Source: Lysobacter sp. 5GHs7-4 (lineage in GTDB: Bacteria > Pseudomonadota > Gammaproteobacteria > Xanthomonadales > Xanthomonadaceae). From it: a DNA stretch of 64,000 bases. The translations under genes and the position numbers were made by a program. Under the pieces are notes generated by a model. It searched no databases and had not been told where the DNA came from. It saw only the letters and a program-made list of their open reading frames with translations. The stretch spans positions 3,366,001 through 3,430,000 of the forward strand of contig NZ_CP089924.1 of the NCBI RefSeq assembly GCF_021284765.1, in the 5' to 3' direction. This document shows, piece by piece, positions 55,842 through 64,000 of the stretch (position 1 is the first letter of the stretch; each line of letters starts with the position of its first letter).

Positions 55842-57947
55842 GTGACCCTGAAGAAACCCCAAATTCTGCTGCTGACCCTCGCCATCACCACCGCGATGGT
55901 CGCCTGCACCAAGAAGGACGAGGCCGCGCCGGCCGCCGACGCCGCCAAGCCCACCGCCGATGCCGGCGCGGTGAAGATCGACGACAGCAAGCTGCCGGGC
56001 GTGAACCGCTTCCAGGTCAGCGATCTGGACACCAGCAAGGACGCGTGCACCGACTTCGGCGGCTACGTCAACGGCAAGTGGCTGGCCGCCAACGCCATCC
56101 CCGGCGACCGCACCTCGTGGGGCGCGTTCGAAATGCTGGACGAGCGCTCCACCGCGGTGCAGAAGCAGCTGGCCGAGAAGGCCGCCGAGCTGCCCAACGC
56201 CACCGGCGTGGACAAGATCGTCGGCGACTTCTACGCCAGCGGCATGGACGCGGGCAAGATCAACTCGCAGGGCATCAGCCCGATCAAGGCCGACCTCGAC
56301 GCGATCGCCAAGCTCGAGAACAAGGACCAGATCGCCGACTACCTGCGCAGCAGCGCCGCCAAGGGCCAGAACGTGCTGTTCGGCTTCGGCGCCGAGGCCG
56401 ATTTCAAGGACTCCAAGAACAACATCGCCTACGCCTCGCAGGGCGGCCTGGGCCTGCCGGACCCGACCTACTACACCTCGGCGGAGAAGAAGGACAAGCT
56501 GGCCGCGTACGAGACCCACATCGCCAACGTGCTGCAGCTCAGCGGCATCGCCGCCGCCGACGCGGCCAAGCAGGCCAAGGACGTGATCGCGTTCGAGACG
56601 CGTCTGGCCAAGGTCTCCAAGACCAGCGAGCAGCTCTCGCGCGACGCCGGCCTGTACTACAACCCGGTCAGCCCGGCCGACGCCGACAAGCTGGCGCCGA
56701 ACTTCCCCTGGACCAAGTTCATCGAGTCGCAGGGCGTGGCCGTGCCGAAGATGTTCTCGCTGGCGATGCCCGACTTCCACAAGGAAGTCAGCAACATGCT
56801 CGGCGACGTGCCGGCCGCGCAGTGGCAGAGCTACCTGCGTTTCCACACCGTCGATAGCGCCTCGCCCTACCTGTCGGACGACTTCGTCAAGGAAAACTTC
56901 GAGTTCTACCGCAAGACGCTGCGCGGCCAGGCCGAGCTGAAGGAGCGCAGCAAGCGCGTGCTCGACACCGTCGAGGAGCAGGTCGGCGAAGCCCTGGGCC
57001 AGATGTACGTCAAGGTCGCGTTCTCGCCGGAGTCCAAGGCGCGCATGGAGACCCTGGTCAAGAACCTCAGCGAGGCGCTCAAGGTCCGCATCGAGAAGCT
57101 GGACTGGATGAGCCCGGAGACCAAGAAGAAGGCCATGGACAAGTGGGCCGCCTTCACGCCCAAGATCGGCTACCCCGACAAGTGGCGCGACTGGGCCGGC
57201 CTGCAGACCAACCGCGACAGCTACTACGGCAACGTGATGGCCGCGGTCGAGTTCAACTACAAGTGGAACCTGAGCAAGGTCGGCAAGCCGGTCGATCGCA
57301 CCGAGTGGGGCATGCCGCCGCAGATGGTGAACGCCTACTACAACCCGCTGCAGAACGAGATCGTGTTCCCGGCCGCCATCCTGCAGCCGCCGTTCTTCGA
57401 CCCCAACGCCGACGACGCCACCAACTACGGCGGCATCGGCGCGGTGATCGGCCACGAGATGACCCACGGTTACGACGACCAGGGCAGCCGCTTCGGCGCA
57501 ACCGGCAACTTCGAGAACTGGTGGCAACCGGCCGACGCCAAGGGCTTCACCGGCCGTACCGACAAGCTGATCGCGCAGTTCAACGGCTACGAAGCCATGC
57601 CAGGCGCCAAGGTCAACGGCAAGCTGACCCTGGGCGAGAACATCGCCGACCTGGGCGGCCTGGCCACGGCCTACGACGCGATGGTCAAGGCCACCGCCGG
57701 CCAGCCGGACCCGAAGACCGACGGCCTGACCCGCGACCAGCGCTTCTTCCTCAACTGGGGCACCGTGTGGCGCCGCAACTTCAAGCCCGAAGAGCTGAAG
57801 GTGCGCCTGGCCACCGATCCGCACGCGCCGGCCAACTTCCGCGCGATCGGCGCGCCGTCGAACCTGCCGGCCTTCGCCGCGGCGTTCTCGTGCAAGCCGG
57901 GCGCGCCGATGGTGCGCGAGGGCGATAAGCAGGTCGTGATCTGGTAA
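55842..57947 (+). CDS. M13 family zinc metallopeptidase lipoprotein
   Basis: The 701-aa product is a neprilysin/PepO-type peptidase. A lipoprotein signal (lipobox MVAC, C22) anchors it in a membrane. HEMTH (538-542) with GLY and the downstream E599 (in LGENIADLGG) are the zinc ligands. NAYYNPLQNEIVFPAAILQPPFF (about 498-520) is the substrate-binding NAYY motif. The long N-terminal M13_N domain (about 55-430) includes DFGGYVNGKWLAANAIPGDRTSWGAF. The protein cleaves oligopeptides on the amino side of hydrophobic residues by family. It heads a pair with the next gene and has its own terminator. Confidence 0.95.
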   Translation: MTLKKPQILLLTLAITTAMVACTKKDEAAPAADAAKPTADAGAVKIDDSKLPGVNRFQVSDLDTSKDACTDFGGYVNGKWLAANAIPGDRTSWGAFEMLDERSTAVQKQLAEKAAELPNATGVDKIVGDFYASGMDAGKINSQGISPIKADLDAIAKLENKDQIADYLRSSAAKGQNVLFGFGAEADFKDSKNNIAYASQGGLGLPDPTYYTSAEKKDKLAAYETHIANVLQLSGIAAADAAKQAKDVIAFETRLAKVSKTSEQLSRDAGLYYNPVSPADADKLAPNFPWTKFIESQGVAVPKMFSLAMPDFHKEVSNMLGDVPAAQWQSYLRFHTVDSASPYLSDDFVKENFEFYRKTLRGQAELKERSKRVLDTVEEQVGEALGQMYVKVAFSPESKARMETLVKNLSEALKVRIEKLDWMSPETKKKAMDKWAAFTPKIGYPDKWRDWAGLQTNRDSYYGNVMAAVEFNYKWNLSKVGKPVDRTEWGMPPQMVNAYYNPLQNEIVFPAAILQPPFFDPNADDATNYGGIGAVIGHEMTHGYDDQGSRFGATGNFENWWQPADAKGFTGRTDKLIAQFNGYEAMPGAKVNGKLTLGENIADLGGLATAYDAMVKATAGQPDPKTDGLTRDQRFFLNWGTVWRRNFKPEELKVRLATDPHAPANFRAIGAPSNLPAFAAAFSCKPGAPMVREGDKQVVIW

Positions 57948-58006
57948 ATCCCGGCGCCGCCGTACGCGGCGGCACCGGTACGTGGTACTTGCCCTCGTCG
58001 GCAGGC

Positions 58007-58041
58007 GCGAAGGCCCGGGTTTCCCGGGCCTTCGCTTTTTT
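58007..58041 (+). terminator. Strong rho-independent terminator between the M13 genes
   Basis: GCGAAGGCCCGGG (58007-58019) pairs perfectly with CCCGGGCCTTCGC (58023-58035) across TTT, followed by six T residues. It separates transcripts of the two peptidases. Confidence 0.95.
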
Positions 58042-58151
58042 CGGGCCGGAACGCGCCCAGGCCGCCGCCAGCTTCCGCAACCGCGAAACCCGTTCATAGG
58101 CAAGCGCCGGGCGCTTGTTAAACTGGCCCGATCACCAGGACGGAATCCGCG

Positions 58152-60170
58152 ATGACGACCCTACGCCCGCTTACCTGCGCCCTCGCCCTCAGCCTGATCG
58201 CCGGCCTGACCCTGCCGACCGCCGACGCCGCCAAGAAGAAGCGCGCACCCGCCAAGCCCAAGGCCGCCGCCGTCGCCACCGCCTGCACCGACTTCTACGC
58301 CAACGCCAACGCCGACTGGCTGCGCGGCAACCCCCTGCCCTCCGGCGCCGGCTCGGTGTCGGCCCTGGAGCTGCTGGACGCGCGCACCCGCCAGCAGACC
58401 CTGGACCTGCTCAACGGCGCCATGACCGCGCCGCAGGGCAACGTGCAGAAGCTGCTGGGCGACTTCTGGGCCAGCGGCCTGGACGAGGTCGCGGTCGAAC
58501 GCGACGGCGCCCAGCCGATCGCGCCGCTGCTGTCGCGCATCGCCGCGATCAAGAAGGCCAAGGACGTACCGGCCTCGATCGCCGCCCTGCACCAGGTCGG
58601 TATCCCGGTGGCGTTCAGCTTCGCCGCCGACGTCGACCTGCAGGATCTCAACCGCCACATCGGCTACTTCGGCCAGGGCGGCCTGGGCCTGCCCGATCCG
58701 GCCTACTACACCCGCAGCGACGCCGAGACCCACCAGCTGCTGGGCTACTACAACAACTACGTGCAGAAGATCCTGGCCCTGACCGGCACGCCGCAGGCGC
58801 AGCTGGCGGCCGAGTCGCAGCTGGTGATCGACCTGGAGACGCGCATCGCGCGCGCCTCGCAGTCGCTGCCGGAACTGCGCCAGCTGCGCAGCCACTACGC
58901 GCCGGTGCAGGTCGCCGCGCTGGCCAAGCAGTACAAGCGCCTGCAGCTGGGCGACTTCCTCAAGGCCCAGGGCGTCAAGGACGACAGCGTCTCGATCGGC
59001 AACGCCAAGCTGTTCACCGAACTCGACAACCTGGTCGGCACCCTCAAGCCCGAGCAGTGGAAGGTCTACCTGCGCTGGCGCGTCGGCGACTCGATGGCGC
59101 CCTACCTGGCCAAGCCCTTCCGCGACGCCCAGTACGACTTCCACGGCCGCATCCTGCGCGGCAGCGCGCCGCCGTCGCGTCAGCAGGCCGTGCTGGACGC
59201 GATGAACCTCGCCGCCGGCCCGATGATCGGCCGCGAATACGCCGCCAAGTACCTGCCGGCCGCCACCGACAAGCGCGCCGAGGAAATCGCCTCGCAGGTG
59301 CTGGCGACGCTGGGCAAGGCGATCGACGCCGAAACCCGTTTCAGCGAATCGGCCAAGACCGAGGCGCGCGCCAAGCTGGCCAAGCTCAAGATCGAAGTCG
59401 GCACCCCGCACCGCGACCTGGACTACTCCGTGCAGCCGATGGGCCGCGGCAGCTTCGGCAGCAACATGCTGATCGCCTCGACCTGGCGCCATCGCGAAGA
59501 GATGAAGCGCATCGGCCGCGGCAACGCCGACCGCCGCTGGGACGTGCTGCCGCAAGATCCGGCGCTGGCCTACGACATCGCCCAGAACCGCCTGATTGTG
59601 ACCGCCGCAGTGCTGCAGGCGCCGGTGCTGGACATGAGCAAGGACGCCGCCTCGCAATACGGTTCCTTCGGCGCCCTGGTCGGCCACGAACTCAGCCACG
59701 GCTTCGACAGCCGCGGCCGCCTGGTCAACGCCAATCAGGAAGTGCGCGACTGGTGGACCCCGACCGAAACCGCGGCCTGGGAAGCGCTGGGCAACCGCGT
59801 CGCCGCGCAGTACGGCGCGTACGAGTACCCCGGCCTGAAGAACGTGAAGGTCAACGGCCAGCAGACCCGCGACGAGAACATCGCCGACATCGCCGGCGTC
59901 GAACTGGCGTGGAAGACCTTCCGCAACGAAGTGCCGACCCCGTCCAAGGACGCCGACCAGTCGTTCTACCGCGCCTGGGCGGGGCTGTGGGCGCAGCAGG
60001 CCACCAACGAGGTCTACACCCAGCGCGCCGCGACCAGCGTCCACGCGCCCGGCCAGTGGCGCACCAACGGGCCGCTGTTCAACCAGCCCAGCTTCGGCGA
60101 GGCCTACACCTGCAAGCCCGGCCAGCCGATGCAGGCCAAGCCGGAACAGCGGATCACGATTTTCCCGTGA
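58152..60170 (+). CDS. M13 family zinc metallopeptidase, second copy
   Basis: The 672-aa product has a signal peptide (about 1-27, ending TADAA) and no lipobox, so it is soluble in the periplasm or secreted. HELSH (512-516) and E575 (in DENIADIAGVELAW) are the zinc ligands. QNRLIVTAAVLQAPVLD occupies the NAYYN/VFPAAILQ position but with the NAYY residues replaced, a hint of altered specificity. The N-terminal domain keeps CTDFYANANADWLRGNPLP and GGLGLPDPAYYTRSD, as in copy 1. The terminal CKPGQPMQAKPEQRITIFP parallels the first protein's end. It is a distant paralogue of the gene before it. Confidence 0.94.
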   Translation: MTTLRPLTCALALSLIAGLTLPTADAAKKKRAPAKPKAAAVATACTDFYANANADWLRGNPLPSGAGSVSALELLDARTRQQTLDLLNGAMTAPQGNVQKLLGDFWASGLDEVAVERDGAQPIAPLLSRIAAIKKAKDVPASIAALHQVGIPVAFSFAADVDLQDLNRHIGYFGQGGLGLPDPAYYTRSDAETHQLLGYYNNYVQKILALTGTPQAQLAAESQLVIDLETRIARASQSLPELRQLRSHYAPVQVAALAKQYKRLQLGDFLKAQGVKDDSVSIGNAKLFTELDNLVGTLKPEQWKVYLRWRVGDSMAPYLAKPFRDAQYDFHGRILRGSAPPSRQQAVLDAMNLAAGPMIGREYAAKYLPAATDKRAEEIASQVLATLGKAIDAETRFSESAKTEARAKLAKLKIEVGTPHRDLDYSVQPMGRGSFGSNMLIASTWRHREEMKRIGRGNADRRWDVLPQDPALAYDIAQNRLIVTAAVLQAPVLDMSKDAASQYGSFGALVGHELSHGFDSRGRLVNANQEVRDWWTPTETAAWEALGNRVAAQYGAYEYPGLKNVKVNGQQTRDENIADIAGVELAWKTFRNEVPTPSKDADQSFYRAWAGLWAQQATNEVYTQRAATSVHAPGQWRTNGPLFNQPSFGEAYTCKPGQPMQAKPEQRITIFP

Positions 60171-60202
60171 TCGATCGCGGCGCCGGCATGGCGCGGCGAC
60201 AT

Positions 60203-60233
60203 AAAAAAACGGCGCGGATTCCGCGCCGTTTTT
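60203..60233. terminator. Bidirectional terminator between M13 and rhomboid genes
   Basis: AAAAACGGCGCGG and CCGCGCCGTTTTT form a 13-bp stem with a 3-nt loop. T-runs on both strands serve the convergent M13 and rhomboid genes. Confidence 0.93.
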
Positions 60234-60257
60234 CTTTGCCGGGCCATCGCCCTGCGG

Positions 60258-60914
60258 TCAGCGCACCAGCCGCGGCCGTGGCGGTTTCGGCTTGCCGAAC
60301 GGCGGCTGCCCGCGCCAGTAACGGATCAGCAGCCAGCCGAACAGCATGCCGCCCAGATGGGCGAAATGGGCCACGCCGGGCTGCTGGCCGGTGATGCCCA
60401 GCATCAACTCGACCACGCCGTAGATGATCACCAGCGTGCGCGCCTTCATCGGGATCGGCGGAATCAGCAGCATCACGCGTTGGTTCGGGAACAGCATTCC
60501 ATAGGCCAGCAGCAGACCGAAGATGCCGCCCGAAGCGCCCAGCGTGGGATACGCCTGCCCGCCCTGCGCCATGTTCCAGTAGCCGACCGCGAGCTGGCAC
60601 AAGGCCGCACCGACCACGCATACCAGGTAGTAGGTGAGATAACGACGCGGTCCCCACACGTGCTCGAGCTGCGCGCCGAACATCAGCAAGGTGAGCATGT
60701 TGAACAACAGGTGCGGGAAGTTGCCGTGCAGGAAGGCGTAACTCACCACCTGCCACGGCATGAAACCGTAGCCGGCGTAGGGATCGCTCTCCGCACCTGG
60801 CGGCCACAGCATGAAAGGAGCGAAGGCGGCTTCGCCGAGTCCAAGTTGCAACAGGAACATCAGGCCGTTGGCGATCAACAAGGCCTTGGTGACGGGCGGC
60901 AGATTGGAGAACAT
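60258..60914 (-). CDS. Rhomboid family intramembrane serine protease
   Basis: This 218-aa protein has six membrane helices. GASGG (126-130) carries the nucleophile S128 and HLGG (186-189) carries the catalytic H186, the rhomboid dyad. HGNFPHLLFNMLTLLMFG (63-80) is the conserved HxxxxHxxxN helix that stabilises the oxyanion. It cleaves transmembrane segments of substrates within the membrane; the substrate is unknown. It is convergent with the second M13 gene. The C-terminus is short and basic (KPPRPRLVR). Confidence 0.95.
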   Translation of the reverse strand: MFSNLPPVTKALLIANGLMFLLQLGLGEAAFAPFMLWPPGAESDPYAGYGFMPWQVVSYAFLHGNFPHLLFNMLTLLMFGAQLEHVWGPRRYLTYYLVCVVGAALCQLAVGYWNMAQGGQAYPTLGASGGIFGLLLAYGMLFPNQRVMLLIPPIPMKARTLVIIYGVVELMLGITGQQPGVAHFAHLGGMLFGWLLIRYWRGQPPFGKPKPPRPRLVR

Positions 60915-60995
60915 CGGTACTCCCGGGGGATGCGGCTATGGTAGCCGTTGCGCGCGCGCGGCGTCCTGGAACGGCGCGCGCACGCAGCGCCGGAT

Positions 60996-61331
60996 TCAGT
61001 CCGGCGGCCCCCAGATTTGCGCGTCCAGCGTCGCGGCGGCGCGAACGCCGAGCACCCGCCCGGCTTCCACGCGCAGGCCCTCGGCGCGCAGGCGCTGGCA
61101 TTGCTCGCGGTAGCCCTTGGAGCCCTCCGGCAGGGCGATGCGGCCGTCTGAACGCAGCACCCGATGCCAGGGCAGCGTGCGGTCCTCGTTCTGGCTGAGC
61201 AGGCGCGCGACCAGGCGCGCCCGCCCGGGCAGGCCGGCGCGGCGCGCGACTTCGCCATAGCCAGCGACCTCGCCCTTGGGAATGGCGCGGATCGCGGCGA
61301 GGATGCGTTGGGCGGCGACCTCGGAGTCCAT
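60996..61331 (-). CDS. Alkyltransferase-like (ATL) DNA repair protein
   Basis: The 111-aa product matches the O6-alkylguanine-DNA alkyltransferase fold, with VAAQRILAAIRAIPKGEVAGYGEVARRAGLPGRARLVARLL and the active-site loop PWHRVL at 54-59. The nucleophilic Cys of PCHRV is replaced by Trp (W55), the mark of ATL proteins (E. coli YbaZ has PWHRV). ATLs bind O6-alkylguanine and hand it to nucleotide excision repair rather than removing the alkyl group. The start at 61331 fits; an ATG at 61343 adds four residues. Confidence 0.93.
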   Translation of the reverse strand: MDSEVAAQRILAAIRAIPKGEVAGYGEVARRAGLPGRARLVARLLSQNEDRTLPWHRVLRSDGRIALPEGSKGYREQCQRLRAEGLRVEAGRVLGVRAAATLDAQIWGPPD

Positions 61332-61437
61332 GGGGGTTAGCATAGAGGCTGTCGTGTCCGTTGCAGCGTTTTTACCCGCCAATGGCACGACGCGCTATCT
61401 GGCCGTACGAACAAAGAAGCCCGCAGGGAGCAGACCC

Positions 61438-61845
61438 ATGAAATTCGAACAAATCCGCAAGCACCTTACCCAGTCCGGCTTCCACCTCACCCTGCACGAC
61501 GAAGGGGTGCTGTGCATCGAACTGTCGCTGGAACAGGGCACGCGCCATCAGGCGATCTTCCTGTCCGAGCTGGAGGACGACGACCAGCGTCCGTTCCTGC
61601 GCGTGAGCACCGCGATCGCGCCGACCACCGGCCTGGACGCGCGCCGCGCGCTGATCTTCAACTGGCAGAGCCATGTCGGCTATCTGGCCATCGGCGACCT
61701 CGACGGCGTGCCTTACCTGCAGCTGTGCGAGAACCGTCCGCTGGAAGGCCTGGCCGCGGCCGAAATCGACCGGCTGGTGCTTGAAATCGGCGGCCTGGGC
61801 GATCGCATGGAGCGCATGCTGTCGGCGGATGGGGACTTGCTGTAA
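61438..61845 (+). CDS. 135-aa cytoplasmic protein, chaperone-like fold (hypothetical)
   Basis: The protein begins MKFEQIRKHLTQSGFHLTLHDEGVLCIELSLEQGTRHQAIFLSEL. It has an alpha-beta pattern reminiscent of the YbjN/type III secretion chaperone fold, but no family is certain. A central segment, ARRALIFNWQSHVGYLAIGDLDGVPYLQLCENRPLEGLAAAEIDRLVLEIGGLGDRME, supports a compact domain. The ATG follows a GGGAG site. No type III genes are nearby. It is a stand-alone gene. Confidence 0.8.
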   Translation: MKFEQIRKHLTQSGFHLTLHDEGVLCIELSLEQGTRHQAIFLSELEDDDQRPFLRVSTAIAPTTGLDARRALIFNWQSHVGYLAIGDLDGVPYLQLCENRPLEGLAAAEIDRLVLEIGGLGDRMERMLSADGDLL

Positions 61846-61926
61846 GGCAAGGCCAGCGACGCGCGGCGGGGCAGGTTCCCGTCGCGTGCGATCGGTGCCA
61901 GCGCGGCGCAGGTGCAGGGCCGCGAC

Positions 61927-61946
61927 GATGCGGTTGTCGCCGCATC
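61927..61946. repeat. GATGCGG/CCGCATC palindromic unit
   Basis: GATGCGG (61927-61933) and CCGCATC (61940-61946) form a 7-bp stem. Same family as 5135-5162 and 35141-35263. Confidence 0.65.
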
Positions 61947-61964
61947 CTACGATCTGTCGGAGCG

Positions 61965-62062
61965 GCTTTCTGTGGGAGCGGCGTAAGCCGCGATTACCCC
62001 ACACACCGAGGTACTCCGCGAGATCGGAGCCAATCGCGGCTTACGCCGCTCCCACAGAAAGC
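61965..62062. repeat. Perfect 31-bp inverted repeat, 36-nt centre
   Basis: The left arm (61965-61995) starts GCTTTCTGTGGGAGCGGCGT and the right arm (62032-62062) is its exact reverse complement. One arm also occurs alone at 5223-5251. The whole may fold into one long hairpin in RNA from either strand. Confidence 0.88.
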
Positions 62063-62098
62063 AGAGAGCAGCAACCTCGTCGATGTGCAGACAACAAA

Positions 62099-62128
62099 AA
62101 AGCCCGCATCGCTGCGGGCTTTCTTATT
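62099..62128. terminator. Bidirectional terminator after pit
   Basis: AAAGCCCGCA (62099-62108) pairs with TGCGGGCTTT (62113-62122). On the minus strand a T6 run follows, ideal for pit; on the plus strand TTCTTATT follows. Confidence 0.9.
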
Positions 62129-62145
62129 GGGCGCTTGCGCTTGTC

Positions 62146-63267
62146 TCAGGACCAGCCCAGCGCGTCGATCAGGCGCCACAGGCCGTAGGCGATGCCGCCG
62201 GCGGCGGGGATGGTGAGGATCCACGCCCACACGATGCGCTCGATCACGCCCAGCTTGAGCTTACGCGGGTTCTTGGCGAAGCCCACGCCCATGATGGCGG
62301 TGGAGATGCTGTGGGTGGTCGACACCGGCATGCCGAAGTGCGCGGCGGTGACCAGGATGGTCGCCGAGGCGGTTTCCGCGGCGAAGCCGTCGATGGTCTG
62401 CAGCTTCACCATCTTGTGGCCCAGGGTCTTGATGATGCGCCAGCCGCCGGCGGCGGTGCCCGCCGCCATGACCAGGGCGCAGGTCGCGATCACCCACTTG
62501 TCGATGTCGTCCTTGCCGCCGTCCGGATGCAGGAAGGCCAGCCAGGTCGGCAGGTCGTCGAGGATGCCGGCCGACTGCGCGCCGAAGATCGACAGGGCGA
62601 TGATGCCCATGGTCTTCTGCGCGTCCTGGCGGCCGTGGGCGAAGCCCATGTAGGCCGCCGACACCAGCTGCGCCTTGCCGAAGAAGGCGTTGACCCAGCG
62701 CGGCTTGGCCATGCGCGCCAGCGGGCCGCCGGCCTTCATCAGCGAGGCGATGATCAGGTACAGCAGGGTGATGATGCCGATGCCGAGCAGGAAGCCCGCC
62801 AGCGGCGAGGTGATCATCGGCAGCACCACCTTCCACAGCAGGCCCTTGTTGGTGGTCCAGTCGGCATCGCCGGCCTTGGACCAGATCAGCGCGGTCCAGT
62901 TGTTCTGCGACGCCGCCAGCGCCGCGCCGCACAGGCCGCCGATCAGCGCGTGCGAGGACGAGGACGGCAGGCCGCGCCACCAGGTGATCAGGTTCCAGAT
63001 GATCGCGCCCAGCAGGGTGCAGATCAGCACCTGCGAGGTCACGTTGACCACGTCGGTGTCGACCAGGCCCGAGGCGATGGTCTTGGCGACCGCGGTGCCC
63101 ATGAACGCGCCGATCAGGTTGGTGCTGGCGGCCAGCATGATCGCCTGACCGGGCGTCAGCACCTTGGTCGCCACCACGGTGGCGATGGAGTTGGCGGTGT
63201 CGTGGAACCCGTTGATGAACTCGAAGACGAGCGCAGCCAGGATCACGATCAGGACCAGAGTCAGCAT
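62146..63267 (-). CDS. pit: Inorganic phosphate transporter (PiT family)
   Basis: The 373-aa PiT transporter has two PHO4 repeats: FINGFHDTANSIATVVATKVLTPGQA at the N-terminus and GMPVSTTHSISTAIMGVGFAK near the C-terminus, with about ten helices. SSSHALIGGLCGAALAASQ is the other conserved motif. It imports phosphate (as metal-phosphate) using the proton gradient. It is shorter than E. coli PitA (499 aa), like many proteobacterial homologues that pair with DUF47. It starts 10 nt after the DUF47 gene, so they form an operon. Confidence 0.95.
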   Translation of the reverse strand: MLTLVLIVILAALVFEFINGFHDTANSIATVVATKVLTPGQAIMLAASTNLIGAFMGTAVAKTIASGLVDTDVVNVTSQVLICTLLGAIIWNLITWWRGLPSSSSHALIGGLCGAALAASQNNWTALIWSKAGDADWTTNKGLLWKVVLPMITSPLAGFLLGIGIITLLYLIIASLMKAGGPLARMAKPRWVNAFFGKAQLVSAAYMGFAHGRQDAQKTMGIIALSIFGAQSAGILDDLPTWLAFLHPDGGKDDIDKWVIATCALVMAAGTAAGGWRIIKTLGHKMVKLQTIDGFAAETASATILVTAAHFGMPVSTTHSISTAIMGVGFAKNPRKLKLGVIERIVWAWILTIPAAGGIAYGLWRLIDALGWS

Positions 63268-63277
63268 CTGGCGAACC

Positions 63278-63904
63278 TCAGCTGTTCTTCAGCACGATCT
63301 GGTACGCGACCACGCCGGCCTCGCGGCAACGGTCGATGGCCTTCTCCAGGATCTCGAAGAACTCCTTGAGCAGGAACATCTGCAGGTTGTCGAGGCGGCC
63401 GGAGTAGATGTCGCGGTACAGCTCCAGCATCAGGCGGTCGGCCTCGTTCTCCAGCGCGCGCAGCTTTTCGTTGAGCGCCGTCATGCGATCGATGTTCATG
63501 TTGCGCAGATCGTGGACCATGTCCACCACCACCGAGGCGGCCTGCTCCAGCATCGCCGCGCGCGGCGCGAAGTCGATGCCTTCCAGGTGCTGGACGGCCA
63601 GCGAGTAGCGGTCGGCGAACTTCTCGACCTGCTTGGGGATCTTGTACAGGGCCGAGCCCAGCGCCTCGATGTCCTCGCGCTCGATCGGGGTGATGAAGCT
63701 GTCGACCAGGGCGTGGCCGATCTTGTCCGAGGCGGCGCGCTCGCGCTGGCGGGCCAGCTTGAAGGCGTCCAGGGCCGGCTGGCGGTCGCTGGCCTTCATC
63801 ATGCCGTGCAGGGCCTTGGTGCTGTCGTAGGCGGCCTGGGCGGCCTCGTCTAGCAGGGTGTAGAACTGCTGGCCGGAGCCGAAGATGGTCTGCAGGGAAA
63901 ACAT
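63278..63904 (-). CDS. DUF47 family Pit accessory protein (PhoU-like)
   Basis: The 208-aa all-helical protein is of the DUF47/PhoU-like family, encoded next to Pit transporters and thought to regulate them. Typical elements are MKASDRQPALDAFKLARQRERAASDKIGHALVDSFITPIEREDIEALGSALYKIPKQVEKF (about 35-97) and the DEADRLMLELYRDIYSG-like segment ENEADRLMLELYRDIYSGRLDNLQMFLLKEFFEILEKAIDRCRE. Asp/Glu-rich helices probably bind metal ions as in PhoU. It precedes pit by 10 nt. Upstream (to 64000) no gene is visible. Confidence 0.94.
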   Translation of the reverse strand: MFSLQTIFGSGQQFYTLLDEAAQAAYDSTKALHGMMKASDRQPALDAFKLARQRERAASDKIGHALVDSFITPIEREDIEALGSALYKIPKQVEKFADRYSLAVQHLEGIDFAPRAAMLEQAASVVVDMVHDLRNMNIDRMTALNEKLRALENEADRLMLELYRDIYSGRLDNLQMFLLKEFFEILEKAIDRCREAGVVAYQIVLKNS

Positions 63905-64000
63905 GCGTGAAAGCCTCTAGGTGCCGGCCGCGGACGGTCCGGGGGTGGATCTGCGGGCGAGATTATGACCGTTTGGTGTCAGCTGCGCCCGTCTTGCGGC

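Larger units (their letters stand above)
61846..62145. other. Gap between the 135-aa gene and pit, filled with repeats
   Basis: This 300-nt gap contains a GATGCGG palindrome, a 31-bp perfect inverted repeat and a bidirectional terminator. No coding sequence is seen. Confidence 0.8.

Noticed and set aside
55809..58103. 764-codon minus-strand frame over the first M13 gene
   Set aside because: Val/Leu/Gly-rich shadow; the plus-strand gene has HEMTH, a lipobox and its terminator.

Overview
The window reads as chromosome from a GC-rich member of the Xanthomonadaceae, most likely Lysobacter or a close relative. This is inferred from the very high G+C, the gene order, the many small palindromic repeats between genes, and the load of secreted peptidases and envelope proteins. 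No rRNA, tRNA, CRISPR array, transposase gene or phage gene was found. Almost every base belongs to a chromosomal gene or to a repeat-filled gap.

Bases 1-5091 hold the 3' end of accA, a divergent short transglycosylase-like protein, a tyrosine phosphatase, an old-yellow-enzyme oxidoreductase (minus strand), tilS, and the overlapping pair xseB-ispA. A gap of almost 1 kb follows. It carries a 216-bp tandem duplication, a perfect hairpin and a hexamer tract.

Bases 6078-27465 form a minus-strand housekeeping backbone, read from right to left: leuS-lptE-holA-nadD-rsfS, rlmH, maf-rng-yhdP-tldD, pmbA. It covers tRNA charging, LPS assembly, the clamp loader, NAD synthesis, ribosome silencing, rRNA methylation, nucleotide house-cleaning, RNase G, an AsmA-like lipid-transport protein, and both halves of the TldD/TldE protease. 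Plus-strand genes interrupt it: a TAT-exported PhoX-like protein between rsfS and rlmH, a SIMPL protein, a 54-aa ORF and a TonB-like protein between rlmH and maf, and yjgA between tldD and pmbA. The junctions around these genes are rich in repeats, including a 190-bp tandem duplication that copied the rsfS terminator.

Bases 27753-40108 are a metabolic and envelope section: a 55-aa secreted peptide, a secreted amidohydrolase, a SemiSWEET sugar transporter, a three-gene membrane protein/XRE regulator/DUF998 operon, a thioredoxin-TPR co-chaperone, a DUF4442 protein, a transmembrane Ser/Thr kinase ending in a formylglycine-enzyme-like domain, a DUF502/sugar dehydrogenase/queuosine-precursor transporter operon, and a DUF885 peptidase.

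Bases 40595-49698 are rich in signalling and RNA genes: a LysM-FecR secreted protein translationally coupled to a CHASE2-GGDEF diguanylate cyclase, an RluF-like pseudouridine synthase divergent from a RIO kinase, a BLUF photoreceptor, two uncharacterised exported or membrane proteins, an RhlE helicase with a long leader, and a DoxX protein.

Bases 49708-63904 hold LtrA, which overlaps a convergent proline-rich secreted protein by about 200 nt, a beta-CASP metallo-hydrolase, two tandem paralogous eight-cysteine secreted proteins, two tandem M13 metallopeptidases, a rhomboid protease, an alkyltransferase-like DNA repair protein, a small unknown protein, and a phosphate transporter with its DUF47 partner.

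The most interesting targets are the LysM-FecR/CHASE2-GGDEF pair, the kinase with a catalytically dead FGE-like sensor domain, and the tandem eight-cysteine secreted paralogs. No mobile defence or biosynthetic island is evident.
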